Notes: generated by a model not told the origin, from the sequence alone. Shown: positions 1 through 8,935, counted from the first letter of the stretch. The stretch is DNA of 64,000 nucleotides from Sulfobacillus thermosulfidooxidans (GCF_001280565.1 NZ_LGRO01000001.1:682001-746000), one strand, 5' to 3'. Program-made: numbers and translations.

Positions 1-2
1 GC

Positions 3-413
3 GGCCGTCATGGTTGCCTGGAAACATTAGCTTCGGGAACAGCTATACAAAAGGCTGCATTAGAACAAGCCAACCACAGCCCATATCTGAAAAGTCTTTC
101 GGTAATAAATACGTCCGCCGTATTTGAGGGAGCACGACAAGGTGATGAGACCTGTCAATCCATTCTTTTTGAGGCCGGGAAATATTTGGGATTAGGATTG
201 TCATATCTCGTGAATCTTTTTAATCCTCAAGCTTTAATCCTTGGGGGAGGTGTAGTGGTGAACCAACCTAACTGGTTGGACACCATCAAAACATTTACGG
301 CGGACTATAGTATGAAAGATTTGTTTCAAGCTGTTTCCATAAATTTGGCGAAACTCGGAAAGGATTCGGGATTGCAAGGTGCCTTGGCAACGGCCATTAC
401 GAGTCAAGTCTAA
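3..413 (+). CDS. ROK-family sugar kinase/regulator, C-terminal part
   Basis: The open frame enters from the left edge of the window, so the N-terminus with the ATP-binding site is missing. The visible 136 residues begin with the end of the ROK signature (GRHGCLETLASGTAI), which in this family carries zinc-binding cysteines next to the sugar site. A second family hallmark is NPQALILGGGVV, the glycine-rich turn before the C-terminal helices. ROK proteins are mostly gluco-, fructo- or N-acetylhexosamine kinases, or repressors with an added HTH. Without the N-terminus these cannot be told apart. The stop overlaps the end of the convergent proC by three bases. Confidence 0.85.
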   Translation, partial: GRHGCLETLASGTAIQKAALEQANHSPYLKSLSVINTSAVFEGARQGDETCQSILFEAGKYLGLGLSYLVNLFNPQALILGGGVVVNQPNWLDTIKTFTADYSMKDLFQAVSINLAKLGKDSGLQGALATAITSQV

Positions 414-1219
414 GCACGGGTAGGGATGCTGCCCAATTGGGTGGCTCTCTCGCCGGCCGCTTTGAGGGCTTGATGCATGATATCCTGCCACCCGGATTGA
501 TCCAGAACTTTCAACATGGCTTCTGTTGTTCCACCTGGAGAAACAACTTGTTCTACCAATTGTTGCAAACTTTTATTGCTGTCCACTAAGGCTAATTGTG
601 AAGCACCTTGTACCATGTACGCAGCCAGTTCACGGGCTTGATCGGCAGGGATTCCAAGATCTTCCGCAGCCTGAATAATGGATTGTAAGAATACGTAGAC
701 GTAAGCCGGGCCACTTCCATACAAGGCCGTCATGGGATTTAACAGGTGTTCGGGCATTTCCACAACATGCCCTAATAAATTCAAAAGTGATAAAATCCAT
801 TCTTTACGCTCTTCGGATACCTGATCGAAACTAATGCCAGTTACTGAGGTGCCGATTTCTGAACAGATGTTTGGCATGGTGCGAACAATACCTTGGTCCG
901 GCAATAATTGGCGAATTTGGGCAATGGCAATGCCTGCAGCGACCGACAACACGGTTGTGGATGGAGAAATAAAGGGTTTCAATTGAGCAATGGTCGCGAT
1001 CATATCCTTAGGTTTCACGGCCAAGACGACTAAATCGGCATCAATAACCACTTGCGGATCAAATGTCACAACCTTTTGTTCTTCAGCACTCCAACCTTTA
1101 GTTAAATATGTCTTGGAACGGGCTAATACATAGATATCAGCATGTGCGACGCGTAGCCATCTTGAAACAATAGCATGTGCAATATTTCCCGGTCCTACCA
1201 CAACAATTTTTTTGGACAT
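410..1219 (-). CDS. proC: Pyrroline-5-carboxylate reductase
   Basis: A 269-aa enzyme that catalyses the last step of proline synthesis, NAD(P)H-dependent reduction of pyrroline-5-carboxylate. The N-terminal Rossmann turn is VVVGPGNIAHA. The C-terminal ProC signature VVSPGGTTEAML lies near residue 225, and the length is normal for the family. ATG at 1219 is chosen because AGGCAGG lies about 8 bases upstream. A GTG seven codons further out (1240) is possible but would include that ribosome binding site. The gene follows a T-box leader on the same strand whose specifier reads as a proline codon, so it is probably induced when tRNA-Pro is uncharged. Confidence 0.95.
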   Translation of the reverse strand: MSKKIVVVGPGNIAHAIVSRWLRVAHADIYVLARSKTYLTKGWSAEEQKVVTFDPQVVIDADLVVLAVKPKDMIATIAQLKPFISPSTTVLSVAAGIAIAQIRQLLPDQGIVRTMPNICSEIGTSVTGISFDQVSEERKEWILSLLNLLGHVVEMPEHLLNPMTALYGSGPAYVYVFLQSIIQAAEDLGIPADQARELAAYMVQGASQLALVDSNKSLQQLVEQVVSPGGTTEAMLKVLDQSGWQDIMHQALKAAGERATQLGSIPTRA

Positions 1220-1302
1220 CCGTTTTTCCTGCCTTTCCACTCCAAGATTCCCGAAGGTTATCTGATGAAAAATAGGTCATACCGTGCACACTGTTTAGAA
1301 AA

Positions 1303-1530
1303 CAAAAAATCCCATTGTCCTAAGGACGAACGGGAGTCGCGGTACCACCTTAGTTACACACTCAACCCTCACCCGAGTGTGTATCTCATGCCTCGATAAC
1401 GGGAGGGAACCGTCTGGTTGGGAACTCATGAGATGGGACAGACTGCTTTACGACGGCCTTACACTAATCACCGTTCGCTGGGCGTAAGAGGCAATCCTTA
1501 GTCTCAGTCATCGCTAATACTATGAAATTT
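1303..1530 (-). promoter_or_regulatory. T-box leader of proC, proline specifier CCC
   Basis: On the minus strand the leader shows a long Stem I, the T-box antiterminator core (AAGGTGGTACCGCG, 1338-1351), and a terminator made of TCCCGTT/AATGGGA with an inner GTCC/GGAC stem and a T run (1303-1336). Stem I can be drawn with lower stem GAGA/TCTC and upper stem GGATTGC/GCAGTCT. The specifier loop 3' strand is then GTCCCA, placing codon CCC (1435-1437) before the usual purine. CCC is proline, which matches proC. A TATAAA-like -10 lies just upstream near 1530. The folding is by eye. Confidence 0.88.
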
Positions 1531-1621
1531 TATACAAATTCTAAAGGGTGAGATATTCCTTGTCAAGATTTTTTGTAGGCAAGGCTTTGGTTTCTAACGC
1601 CAATTTGTTAGCATAGTGTCT

Positions 1622-2752
1622 ATGAAAATGACAAAATATCCGTATCCTATATGGCCTTGGCAATTAAGTCAAGGATTTCCATGGCCACGCCTACAGTTTT
1701 TACGAATATCGGATCCTTTCCGGTTAGATAGTGGCGAAGTGTTGCCTGAATTACTCATCGCCTTTGAAGAATGGGGACAAATCGGAAAGGGGACCCCGAT
1801 CATTATTTTTCATGCCTTAACTGGCGACAGTCATGTGACCCGTCATACCTATCAAGATAATGCAGGCTGGTGGGATAACTTAGTTGGATTTGGGAAGCCC
1901 ATTGACCTACACCAATATCATGTTATTTCTTTAAATGTGTTGGGAGGAGCCATGGGGTCCACAGGACCGCATTCTCCTGCGGAAGATGGACATCCTTATG
2001 GAGGGCGTTTTCCTAAACTCTCCTTATTCGATATGGCCCGTGCCGCTAAAATTCTGATAGATGCTATATTAGGCGACCGTGACAAACCCCTGGTAATTGG
2101 TGGTTCTATGGGTGGTATGATGGCGTATGCCTACGCCATGCTGTATCCGGAGACCCTTCGAGGTATTTTGACTATTGGATCCCCTATTTGGCATTCACCC
2201 TGGGCGATTGCCTTTCATACGGTGGGGCGTCAAGCTATCATGTCAGATCCTTTTTTTAATGATGGCAACTATTATTTGACTGGTGCCTATCCGAGTCAAG
2301 GATTGGCCCTGGCGCGGATGGCGGATATGATTTCCTATCAGAGCCCCAAATCTATGGATACAAAGTTTGGCCGATTATATCAGACACCGGAACGCGATGA
2401 ATTCCAAATTACGTCGTATCTGCGATATCAAGGACAAAAGTTAGTCCGACGGTTTGATGCGAATACGTATATTCGAATTACTGAAGCCATGGACCGGTTT
2501 GATTTGCGTGAAGGAGATCTGTCAAAACTCCGAAATGTGCCTGTATGGATGGTAGGTATAACCAGTGATCAATTGTATCCCTATGACGAGATAAGGCAAC
2601 ATGCCAATATCCTTCGAGAGGCAGGGATTAATGTGCGCTTTGAAACACTACATTCTCCCTGGGGTCATGATAGTTTCTTAGTGGATATTGTTCCCATGGG
2701 CAAAATATTACGACGGTTTTTACAAGTGATGTCTCATGCCATGGTGAATTAG
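1622..2752 (+). CDS. metX: Homoserine O-acetyltransferase family alpha/beta hydrolase
   Basis: About 376 aa, typical of MetX, which transfers an acyl group from acyl-CoA to homoserine for methionine synthesis. Visible motifs are HALTGDSH, the family stretch LNVLGGAMGSTGP, the nucleophile elbow GGSMGG (Ser about residue 162), and the Asp and His of the triad in SDQLYPYDE and SPWGHDSF near the C-terminus. These three positions fit a complete catalytic triad. The start is uncertain: ATG 1622 and GTG 1616 both lack a clear Shine-Dalgarno. MetX homologues can use acetyl or succinyl donors, and some act on serine, so the exact substrate is not proven. It is transcribed divergently from the proC T-box. 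Confidence 0.88.
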   Translation: MKMTKYPYPIWPWQLSQGFPWPRLQFLRISDPFRLDSGEVLPELLIAFEEWGQIGKGTPIIIFHALTGDSHVTRHTYQDNAGWWDNLVGFGKPIDLHQYHVISLNVLGGAMGSTGPHSPAEDGHPYGGRFPKLSLFDMARAAKILIDAILGDRDKPLVIGGSMGGMMAYAYAMLYPETLRGILTIGSPIWHSPWAIAFHTVGRQAIMSDPFFNDGNYYLTGAYPSQGLALARMADMISYQSPKSMDTKFGRLYQTPERDEFQITSYLRYQGQKLVRRFDANTYIRITEAMDRFDLREGDLSKLRNVPVWMVGITSDQLYPYDEIRQHANILREAGINVRFETLHSPWGHDSFLVDIVPMGKILRRFLQVMSHAMVN

Positions 2753-2786
2753 TATAGATTTTCGCGGCGCCGTTCATCCTGTGTGT

Positions 2787-3110
2787 ATGCGTATAGAATA
2801 TGTGATGAAGCTAGGGAATGACAAAACTTTTTATGCTAGTCACATTCAGTGGGAGGCTTACGGCATCCGTGTTTGGGGACGATGGAACCGGCATGGGACA
2901 TCCCATTCTTATTTAATTCCTTTGGCATGGATTAAGAGCATAGAATTTGTAGGCAGTTCACCGAGGCGGTCACGGCCAAGACATTATCGGCATTCCCATT
3001 ATTGTGGAGAATGTAAAGAAGGATATTGTGGACACCGCGGCGAAACAAGCGTCAGACAGCATAGAAGGAGATTAACAACATATGGCCGTCGACGCCGTAA
3101 CATTTTTTGA
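2787..3110 (+). CDS. Small hypothetical protein, Arg/His/Cys-rich tail
   Basis: I do not recognise this gene. The reading frame encodes about 107 residues. The first half resembles a small beta-rich domain (FYASHIQWEAYGIRVWGRW, then HSYLIPLAWIKSIEFV). The tail is strongly basic with His and Cys residues (HYCGECKEGYCGHRG), a pattern that could bind metal or nucleic acid. No good ribosome binding site precedes ATG 2787 or GTG 2781. The end overlaps the start of the GNAT gene by 29 bases. It may be translated and coupled to GNAT, or the open tail may be fortuitous. Confidence 0.45.
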   Translation: MRIEYVMKLGNDKTFYASHIQWEAYGIRVWGRWNRHGTSHSYLIPLAWIKSIEFVGSSPRRSRPRHYRHSHYCGECKEGYCGHRGETSVRQHRRRLTTYGRRRRNIF

Positions 3111-3630
3111 CCGCGCTTCTCGCCCCTATGTGATTCGAGAAGCGACTGTAGAGGACGCATTAGATATTATCACCGTCATAAAGGAAGTCGGGACGGAAGG
3201 GCAATATATTGCCAATGAAGGAGAGTACTACACCCTCGAACAGCAACGTCACATTTTACAAAATCGTAATCCGGCGATTCAGCTAATTTTGGTAGCGGTA
3301 GTCGATAACCGTGTGGTTGGCACACTGGAAGCAATCCGGGGCACATTCACGAAAAATCGGCACGTGGCTACCATGGGCATGGTTCTTCGTCAGGGATTTC
3401 GTGGTCAAGGACGAGGATCGGGACTGATTAAAGTCCTTGAGCTGTGGGCGCGGCAGCATGAAATCGCCAAAATAGCGATTTCCGTTTTTGAAACCAATGG
3501 TCCAGCTCTACATTTCTACCAACGCCACGGATTTGTGATAGAGGCCATGCGTCCTAATCAATTTGTTATTGACGGAAAAATGGTGGCAGAAGTTTTTATG
3601 GCTAAATACCTAGGGCCATTAGGGACTTAG
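3082..3630 (+). CDS. GNAT-family N-acetyltransferase
   Basis: A 182-aa protein with the GNAT fold: an N-terminal strand-helix (YVIREATVEDALDIITVIKE), then the acetyl-CoA pyrophosphate loop region VLRQGFRGQGRGSGLI (Q/R-x-x-G-x-G/A type), and the late motif ALHFYQRHGFVIEA. It transfers an acetyl group from acetyl-CoA to an amine that cannot be deduced. The start is well supported by AAGGAG at 3065-3070, twelve bases before ATG 3082. It ends convergently with the minus-strand gene at 3627, overlapping by four bases. Confidence 0.88.
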   Translation: MAVDAVTFFDRASRPYVIREATVEDALDIITVIKEVGTEGQYIANEGEYYTLEQQRHILQNRNPAIQLILVAVVDNRVVGTLEAIRGTFTKNRHVATMGMVLRQGFRGQGRGSGLIKVLELWARQHEIAKIAISVFETNGPALHFYQRHGFVIEAMRPNQFVIDGKMVAEVFMAKYLGPLGT

Positions 3631-4187
3631 TCCCCTAAAGCCTGTATATATTTCCAAAATTCGTCATCATCATCCGGAGCGGTAACGGCTAATTCTACAG
3701 CTTTCTCCGCGGCATCGCGCATGGATGCTGAATAAAAGTAGAAGGTCTGTCGACTTTCTACCACCCGATCGTTATGATCAGGATGTCCTGCCCATGCCGC
3801 TGCGAATGCCCATGCATTTAGTAGTACACGAATTTCCTCCTGGCGTTGCTCCCAAATCGAATCGATCAGTTCTTCTAAAATCGCATGTTGATTGTCTACC
3901 CAAGGTGTCCTCCCAAGAAGACGACGACTGAGGGCGTGGAGGACTTCATCACGGTGACGTTCACTTAAATGATCCCAATCGAGTGTGGCTTGGGGCGGTT
4001 CCATCACGGGTTGATCACGGTAATCACGTTTTACCCACCCCAGCCTTTCCAGTTGCCTGGTGTCATCGGGGTTGAGGACCTTCTGCGGAACCGTTCCAAA
4101 TAAGGCACCCTCTGTAAGATGTTGGGTATCAATTTGCGATTTTAACTCATTGTCCAGTCCGAAGTTCAATTCTGCCTTGTCTTCCAT
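3627..4187 (-). CDS. Hypothetical acidic soluble protein
   Basis: A 186-aa protein that I cannot assign. It is acidic and largely helical, with no signal peptide or membrane segment. The central part is charged and Trp-containing (LDWDHLSERHRDEVLHAL, then DSIWEQRQEEIRVLLNAW), and the C-terminus ends in a run of aspartates before EFWKYIQALGD. AAAGGTAGG lies seven bases before the ATG, so translation is likely. It stands alone between convergent and divergent neighbours. Confidence 0.72.
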   Translation of the reverse strand: MEDKAELNFGLDNELKSQIDTQHLTEGALFGTVPQKVLNPDDTRQLERLGWVKRDYRDQPVMEPPQATLDWDHLSERHRDEVLHALSRRLLGRTPWVDNQHAILEELIDSIWEQRQEEIRVLLNAWAFAAAWAGHPDHNDRVVESRQTFYFYSASMRDAAEKAVELAVTAPDDDDEFWKYIQALGD

Positions 4188-4484
4188 TCAGGTCCTACCT
4201 TTCTTTGCGTGGAGGCTCTTTCCTCGTTTGTTCTTGGTGCCAAATATCATTCGGCAGTGTTCTTCGTGATCGCCAGCTGAAATCCTTGAGAGGATCATAA
4301 CAAAAGACCCATCACCAAGGATTTGAACGCCGAATATGCCGCGTATTGGCACTATTATAACGGATTTGATAAACCGATTCGAATCAACTGCCCGGGATTT
4401 ATATTTCACCAGGAGATGTTCATTTGAGTGCATAAGTCTTTAAGAAGGCGGCTACGCTAGCCATACAAGCAAAGGGGGAGAATC

Positions 4485-4943
4485 ATGAAAAAGCCACTTG
4501 TAACCCTTTTGGTGTTGTCCGCAATCTTTTCGGGTTTTCTCGGTGGGTGCGGGAGCCAGTCTAGTTCTCCCGCACATCAAGGTCATCACGGGGCACGTAA
4601 AACCGAATCGAATACGCGTCACGCCACCAAAACGGTGAATCGGAAAGTTAATAATCCATCGAGTGGGCACACGACCACTCATAACGATGCGTCAGGGGTG
4701 AGTCTTGCGCAAGGCGCAAAACTGTATGCCTCCACATGCCAGTCTTGCCATGGAAAAGCGGGAGCGGGAACGAGTCAAGGTCCGAAGTTGGCGGCTTCCC
4801 CCACCGTGGTCTCGCGGTTTGGCACGGAAACAGCATTGGAGGCGTTTGTAGCCCATAATATGCCTGCGACTAATCCCGGTTCATTGTCTAGTTCAGAATC
4901 TCGTAATGTTTCGGCATATATTTGGAATCTGGCTAAAAAATAA
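4485..4943 (+). CDS. Membrane-anchored c-type cytochrome (lipoprotein)
   Basis: A 152-aa exported protein. Residues 1-22 form a lipoprotein signal ending in the lipobox LGGC (acylated Cys22). A Ser/His/Thr-rich linker follows to about residue 70. The mono-haem cytochrome c domain has CQSCH (Cys85, Cys88, His89) for covalent haem attachment, and Met126 in HNMPATNPGSL as the likely second axial ligand. It should sit on the outer face of the membrane and shuttle electrons in respiration, a design common in Gram-positive bacteria. GGGGGAG precedes the ATG, and an intrinsic terminator follows directly. Confidence 0.9.
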   Translation: MKKPLVTLLVLSAIFSGFLGGCGSQSSSPAHQGHHGARKTESNTRHATKTVNRKVNNPSSGHTTTHNDASGVSLAQGAKLYASTCQSCHGKAGAGTSQGPKLAASPTVVSRFGTETALEAFVAHNMPATNPGSLSSSESRNVSAYIWNLAKK

Positions 4944-4961
4944 AACGGAATCGCCTGCTGT

Positions 4962-4989
4962 AAAACCCTTCTCATGAGAAGGGTTTTTT
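4962..4989 (+). terminator. Intrinsic terminator after the cytochrome gene
   Basis: A perfect inverted repeat AACCCTTCT/AGAAGGGTT with a CATG centre is followed by a run of T residues, immediately after the cytochrome stop codon. The preceding A residues may let it also work from the minus strand. Confidence 0.9.
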
Positions 4990-5141
4990 GTGGGTTCATA
5001 TCATGAATAGGGGAATTCATCCTAAACGCTAACCAGACGCGATATCGTGTGCACCGGTTCATTGATACTCGATGACGTTATATCAACAAATCAGGTATAT
5101 TTAGATTTTAGATTCCTGATGAATCACTGCTCGCTTATTAT

Positions 5142-5147
5142 TATAAT
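5142..5147 (+). promoter_or_regulatory. Candidate -10 element of the cob operon
   Basis: TATAAT occurs 33 bases before the cobU start, inside an AT-rich gap. No convincing -35 hexamer lies at the standard distance. The interval 4990-5179 shows no B12-box or cobalamin riboswitch core that I can recognise. Confidence 0.4.
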
Positions 5148-5179
5148 GAATTCAAACGGTTAAAGATTGGAGTCATATA

Positions 5180-5788
5180 ATGCCCTTGTGGCTAGTAATC
5201 GGTGGAAACAGCTCAGGTAAAAGTGCATGGGCTGAGGACTTTATGGCAAAGACGTTAGGCTACCGCGATGTTGATTATATTGCTACGCTTGATGAATCTT
5301 ATCACGCGTTGAATGATGCCACGGTGCACGAAAAAATTAAAGAACATCAAATGAGACGACCGCCACAATGGACGGTGTGGACTGAACCCGTAAATCCCAT
5401 CCATCGGATTTTGGCATTACCTGGTGATCACGGTGTGCTTTGGGATGGCGTTGGTCCATATATTGTGCGCAATATGCTTGATGATCGTGGCGATGAGCCA
5501 GTTAAAAATCGCCATGCGAGCAATGATTATGGGTTATGGTCGTCAACAAATTCCCTGCATACTATCATGAAGACTTGGGAAGATCTTTTAGTCAAGATCC
5601 ACCACCGCTCTGCAGACACTGTGATTGTAAGTGAAGAAACCGGACTTGGTATATTGGATTTGAACTTATTTACACAAGATTTTGTCCGGGCACTCGGGAA
5701 ATTTAATCAAGTGGCATCGTCTTGCGCTAAAGGCGTCATTCTGGTGGTGGCGGGACTCCCCATGTGGCTTAAAGGAGCATGCCCATGA
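5180..5788 (+). CDS. cobU: Adenosylcobinamide kinase/guanylyltransferase
   Basis: A 202-aa protein of the CobU/CobP family, which phosphorylates adenosylcobinamide and then adds GMP to give AdoCbi-GDP, the activated precursor of the cobalamin nucleotide loop. The P-loop GGNSSGKS is at residues 8-15. The second family region DYIATLDE follows, and VIVSEETGLGI carries the conserved Glu. It opens a co-directional operon with cobQ, cbiB, cobS and cobD, and overlaps cobQ by four bases if cobQ starts at 5785. GGAG lies eight bases before the ATG. Confidence 0.9.
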   Translation: MPLWLVIGGNSSGKSAWAEDFMAKTLGYRDVDYIATLDESYHALNDATVHEKIKEHQMRRPPQWTVWTEPVNPIHRILALPGDHGVLWDGVGPYIVRNMLDDRGDEPVKNRHASNDYGLWSSTNSLHTIMKTWEDLLVKIHHRSADTVIVSEETGLGILDLNLFTQDFVRALGKFNQVASSCAKGVILVVAGLPMWLKGACP

Positions 5789-7245
5789 CTGCCAGGGCTT
5801 TAAGCATTTTGGGAACAAGTTCTCATGTCGGCAAAACCTGGGTTGTGGCAGGACTATGCCGTCTTCTTGCTGATCAAGGCATCCGGGTCGCTCCTTTTAA
5901 GGCACAAAATATGTCCTTGAATGCTTTCATTACGGCCGATGGGCACGAAATGTCTTATGCCCAAGCCATTCAGGCGTGGAGCGCCGGGCTATCGCCACGC
6001 GTGGAAATGAATCCTATTCTTCTCAAACCTGAAACGACGTCCCGTTCCCAATTAATTGTCCGGGGACAAGTACAAGGCCCCTATGAAAGTCGCCATTTCC
6101 GGGATAACCGGGATGAACTCTTCAAAATCGTTCAGCAAGCTTATGATGAGCTGGCGCAGCAATATGATGTTATTATCATCGAAGGTGCGGGAAGTCCCGT
6201 GGAACTGAATTTAATGCATACCGATTTATCGAACATACGTATGGCCGAGTATGCTAATGCATCTGTGATTCTCGTGGGTGATATTGATCGCGGCGGAATT
6301 TTTGCAAGCTTATACGGTACAACAAAGCTCCTGCCTGCCTTTGCACGTCACCGGTTAAAAGGGCTGATTGTCAATAAATTTCGCGGGGATCTCACCTTAT
6401 TCGATGATGGCATTCGTATATTGGAAGAGCTTACGGCTGTCCCCGTACTTGGGGTTATTCCCTATGTTGATTTGGCTTTTCCCGAAGAAGATAGTTTAGG
6501 GGTCCGAGAGCACATAACTCCGAAAAATCAGATCACCATCTGGGTGGTCCGTTTGCCCTATATGAGCAACTTTACCGATTTTGATCCTTTCCGGTTTGAA
6601 CCTGCCGTCAATTTACTGTTTTCCTCGACACCACCTCCTTCGCGTCCGGATATGATCATTATTCCCGGAAGCAAAAATACCTTAGCGGATTTAGCCTGGG
6701 TGAAAGAGAGCGGATGGGCTGACAGTATAAAACATTGGGCAAATCACGGAACGATGGTGGCAGGTATCTGCGGCGGATTCCAAATAATGGGACAAACGGT
6801 GGATGACCCGCTGGGTATCGAAGGGATGGTGAAGGGTGACTCTGGCTTGGGGTTGTTACCTATTCGTACGGTTTTAGGTCCCGACAAGATCACAAAACAA
6901 GTGCACGGGACTGGGATTGCCCGCCCTTGGAAAAATCAAATGGTGTCGGGCTATGAACAGCACATGGGTGAGACCACGGTAGTACAATCTGCTGATCCTT
7001 CGTTTACCCCACTGGTGGCATTAGACGGATATACCGACGGCTTAGTGAGTTCCTCTGGTAGAATTTGGGGAACATATTTGCATGGAATTTTTCACAATAC
7101 AGCATTTCGTCATACCGTTATTCATCTCTTGGGCGGTCGAGGGGTTATGACCGAGAACCCTTTTGATGTGGTTATTAATCAATGGAAAGAGGTGATGGCT
7201 GAACATGTCGACCTCTCAGCTCTTCTTCGCTTGGTTCGGGGCTAG
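5785..7245 (+). CDS. cobQ: Cobyric acid synthase (glutamine-hydrolysing)
   Basis: A 486-aa amidotransferase that amidates four carboxylates of adenosylcobyrinic acid a,c-diamide. The N-terminal dethiobiotin-synthetase-like domain has the P-loop GTSSHVGKTW and the CobQ stretch PFKAQNMSLNAF. The C-terminal class I amidotransferase domain has the nucleophile Cys in AGICGGFQIMG and the His in GTYLHGIFHN. ATG 5785 is preferred over 5779 because AAGGAG then lies seven bases upstream rather than one. The frame continues past the cbiB start by about 40 bases, so translation is probably coupled. Confidence 0.94.
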   Translation: MTARALSILGTSSHVGKTWVVAGLCRLLADQGIRVAPFKAQNMSLNAFITADGHEMSYAQAIQAWSAGLSPRVEMNPILLKPETTSRSQLIVRGQVQGPYESRHFRDNRDELFKIVQQAYDELAQQYDVIIIEGAGSPVELNLMHTDLSNIRMAEYANASVILVGDIDRGGIFASLYGTTKLLPAFARHRLKGLIVNKFRGDLTLFDDGIRILEELTAVPVLGVIPYVDLAFPEEDSLGVREHITPKNQITIWVVRLPYMSNFTDFDPFRFEPAVNLLFSSTPPPSRPDMIIIPGSKNTLADLAWVKESGWADSIKHWANHGTMVAGICGGFQIMGQTVDDPLGIEGMVKGDSGLGLLPIRTVLGPDKITKQVHGTGIARPWKNQMVSGYEQHMGETTVVQSADPSFTPLVALDGYTDGLVSSSGRIWGTYLHGIFHNTAFRHTVIHLLGGRGVMTENPFDVVINQWKEVMAEHVDLSALLRLVRG

Positions 7246-8206
7246 TCAGACTCCCTGGATTCTTTTAGGCGTCGTGCTTGACATACTATTCGGTGACCCA
7301 CCGTGGCCTTATCATCCTGTGCGATTGATAGGACATGCTGTTGATGGATTAGAAAGTCTCGCACGCCATGTCGCTCATACGCCTCGGCAATTACGCCTTG
7401 CTGGCACAATATTAGCGATTATCGTCATGATTGGGGTAACAGGTTTGGTAACGGCATTATTAGTGATTGCCCATATTTTGTCGATCTGGTTATTTCGGGC
7501 CTTGATTGTTTTATTGACATATTGGGGGATTGCGATACGCGGACTCGCGGAAGCAGCGCTGGCCGTCTACCGCCCCTTGGCACAAAGTCGTTGGGACGAA
7601 GCTCGCTATTATCTTTCGATGATTGTTGGACGAGATACAGAAAAATTGAATCAAAGTGAAATTATTCGGGCGACGATTGAATCGGTGGCAGAAAATACTT
7701 GTGACAGCATTGTGGCTCCCTTGTTTTTTACGTTTTTAGCAGGACCCGCGGGGTTATGGTTGTATAAAGCTGTCAATACGATGGATTCGATGATCGGATA
7801 TAACAATGCGCAATATAAAGATTTGGGATGGTTTGCGGCACGTACCGACGATTGGTTGAATTGGATTCCTGCGCGGATTTCCGGTTGGGCCATTGCCATT
7901 ACAGCAGGAGTCGATGGGCGATTTCGCGACTCCTATCAAATTATGCGAACTGATGGCAGACGCCATCCCAGCCCCAACAGTGGAATTTCTGAAGCGGCTA
8001 TGGCCGGAGCTCTTGGAGTTAGTTTAGGCGGCATTAATACTTATCAAGGAATGGTTTCTTTGCGGCCTAAAATAGGCCGGGGAACAAAACCTTTAACGGT
8101 GCCCATGATAATTCATGCAGTTTCGATCATTATGCGGGTGGCTTTAGTTGTATCATTAGTGTTTGCGTTTTTGGCCGTGTTAATGACGGGTAGGTGGTTG
8201 TCATAA
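7205..8206 (+). CDS. cbiB: Adenosylcobinamide-phosphate synthase
   Basis: A 333-aa membrane protein (CbiB, CobD in aerobic nomenclature) that attaches aminopropanol or its phosphate to adenosylcobyric acid. The N-terminal family motif DILFGDPPWPYHPVRLIG is intact. Hydrophobic helices occur around residues 55-105, 175-200, 215-235 and 305-330. The conserved central part includes SVAENTCDSIVAPLFF and the NTMDSMIGYN motif. GAGGTGA is about nine bases before ATG 7205. The gene overlaps both neighbours in the cob operon. Confidence 0.93.
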   Translation: MSTSQLFFAWFGASQTPWILLGVVLDILFGDPPWPYHPVRLIGHAVDGLESLARHVAHTPRQLRLAGTILAIIVMIGVTGLVTALLVIAHILSIWLFRALIVLLTYWGIAIRGLAEAALAVYRPLAQSRWDEARYYLSMIVGRDTEKLNQSEIIRATIESVAENTCDSIVAPLFFTFLAGPAGLWLYKAVNTMDSMIGYNNAQYKDLGWFAARTDDWLNWIPARISGWAIAITAGVDGRFRDSYQIMRTDGRRHPSPNSGISEAAMAGALGVSLGGINTYQGMVSLRPKIGRGTKPLTVPMIIHAVSIIMRVALVVSLVFAFLAVLMTGRWLS

Positions 8207-8928
8207 CCGGATTATTTGATGCGTTAAGCATTCTCACCCGCATTCCGTTGTCAGGAGAATCGGAGTGGACATCGAGAACGTGGGCGCTGGCATGGTTTCC
8301 TGTGGTTGGAGCGTTATTTGGCGCTCTGTGGATGATATGGCTCCAATTATTTCCCGAACTCCCTATCTCGTTACGAGCTGTGGGTGCCTTGACAACGGAG
8401 ATCATTTTGACTGGTGGCCTGCATTGGGATGGGTGGGCTGATGTGTTCGATGGGTGGGCGGCCAGGGCAGACAAACGGGACCAAGCACGCAAGGATTCCC
8501 GGATTGGAACCATTGGGGTCCTGTGGGTGGTGCTGGCGGTTGCTGCTTTTATCGGGTTGTGGGTGCAATTAGAGATGATGCCAGATGCAAGACTTGTTGT
8601 GTTTATGGCTCCTGTTCTTAGCCGTACCGCCATTGCCGTGGGTTTAGCGCGAATTCCCGCGTCATCCGAAAGTCGATTAGCTAAATGGACCCAAGACCAC
8701 GTCAATGCCCGCGGTGCGGTGATTGCAACGATTATCACACTAGCTATTGTTGCCGGCTTTTGGGGATGGAAGGGTATCTTAGGCCTTGGGATCATTGCGG
8801 TATCAGACACACTATTTCTAGAATATTGGCGACGGCTGTTTAACGGGTTAAATGGCGATGTGCTAGGAGCCACCGTTATCTTTACAGAACTCCTTTCTTT
8901 GAGTGTGGGCATTGGATTATGGAGGTAG
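8194..8928 (+). CDS. cobS: Adenosylcobinamide-GDP ribazoletransferase
   Basis: A 244-aa polytopic membrane enzyme that joins AdoCbi-GDP and alpha-ribazole (phosphate) to make adenosylcobalamin (phosphate). The CobS signature GGLHWDGWADVFDGWAA lies near residue 70, with the Asp residues thought to bind metal. RKDSRIGTIGVLWV follows, then several hydrophobic helices. GTG 8194 is the first possible start because an in-frame TAG sits directly before it. The start lies inside the last codons of cbiB. Confidence 0.92.
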   Translation: MVVITGLFDALSILTRIPLSGESEWTSRTWALAWFPVVGALFGALWMIWLQLFPELPISLRAVGALTTEIILTGGLHWDGWADVFDGWAARADKRDQARKDSRIGTIGVLWVVLAVAAFIGLWVQLEMMPDARLVVFMAPVLSRTAIAVGLARIPASSESRLAKWTQDHVNARGAVIATIITLAIVAGFWGWKGILGLGIIAVSDTLFLEYWRRLFNGLNGDVLGATVIFTELLSLSVGIGLWR

Positions 8929-8935
8929 TAAAAGA

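Noticed and set aside
4188-4433. 81-codon frame on the minus strand before the 186-aa hypothetical gene
   Set aside because: No ribosome binding site, no recognisable motif, and it occupies the likely promoter region of the downstream gene.
8130-8912. 260-codon minus-strand frame opposite cobS
   Set aside because: cobS is unmistakable on the plus strand; the antisense frame has low-complexity Ser/Thr/Asn content and no ribosome binding site.
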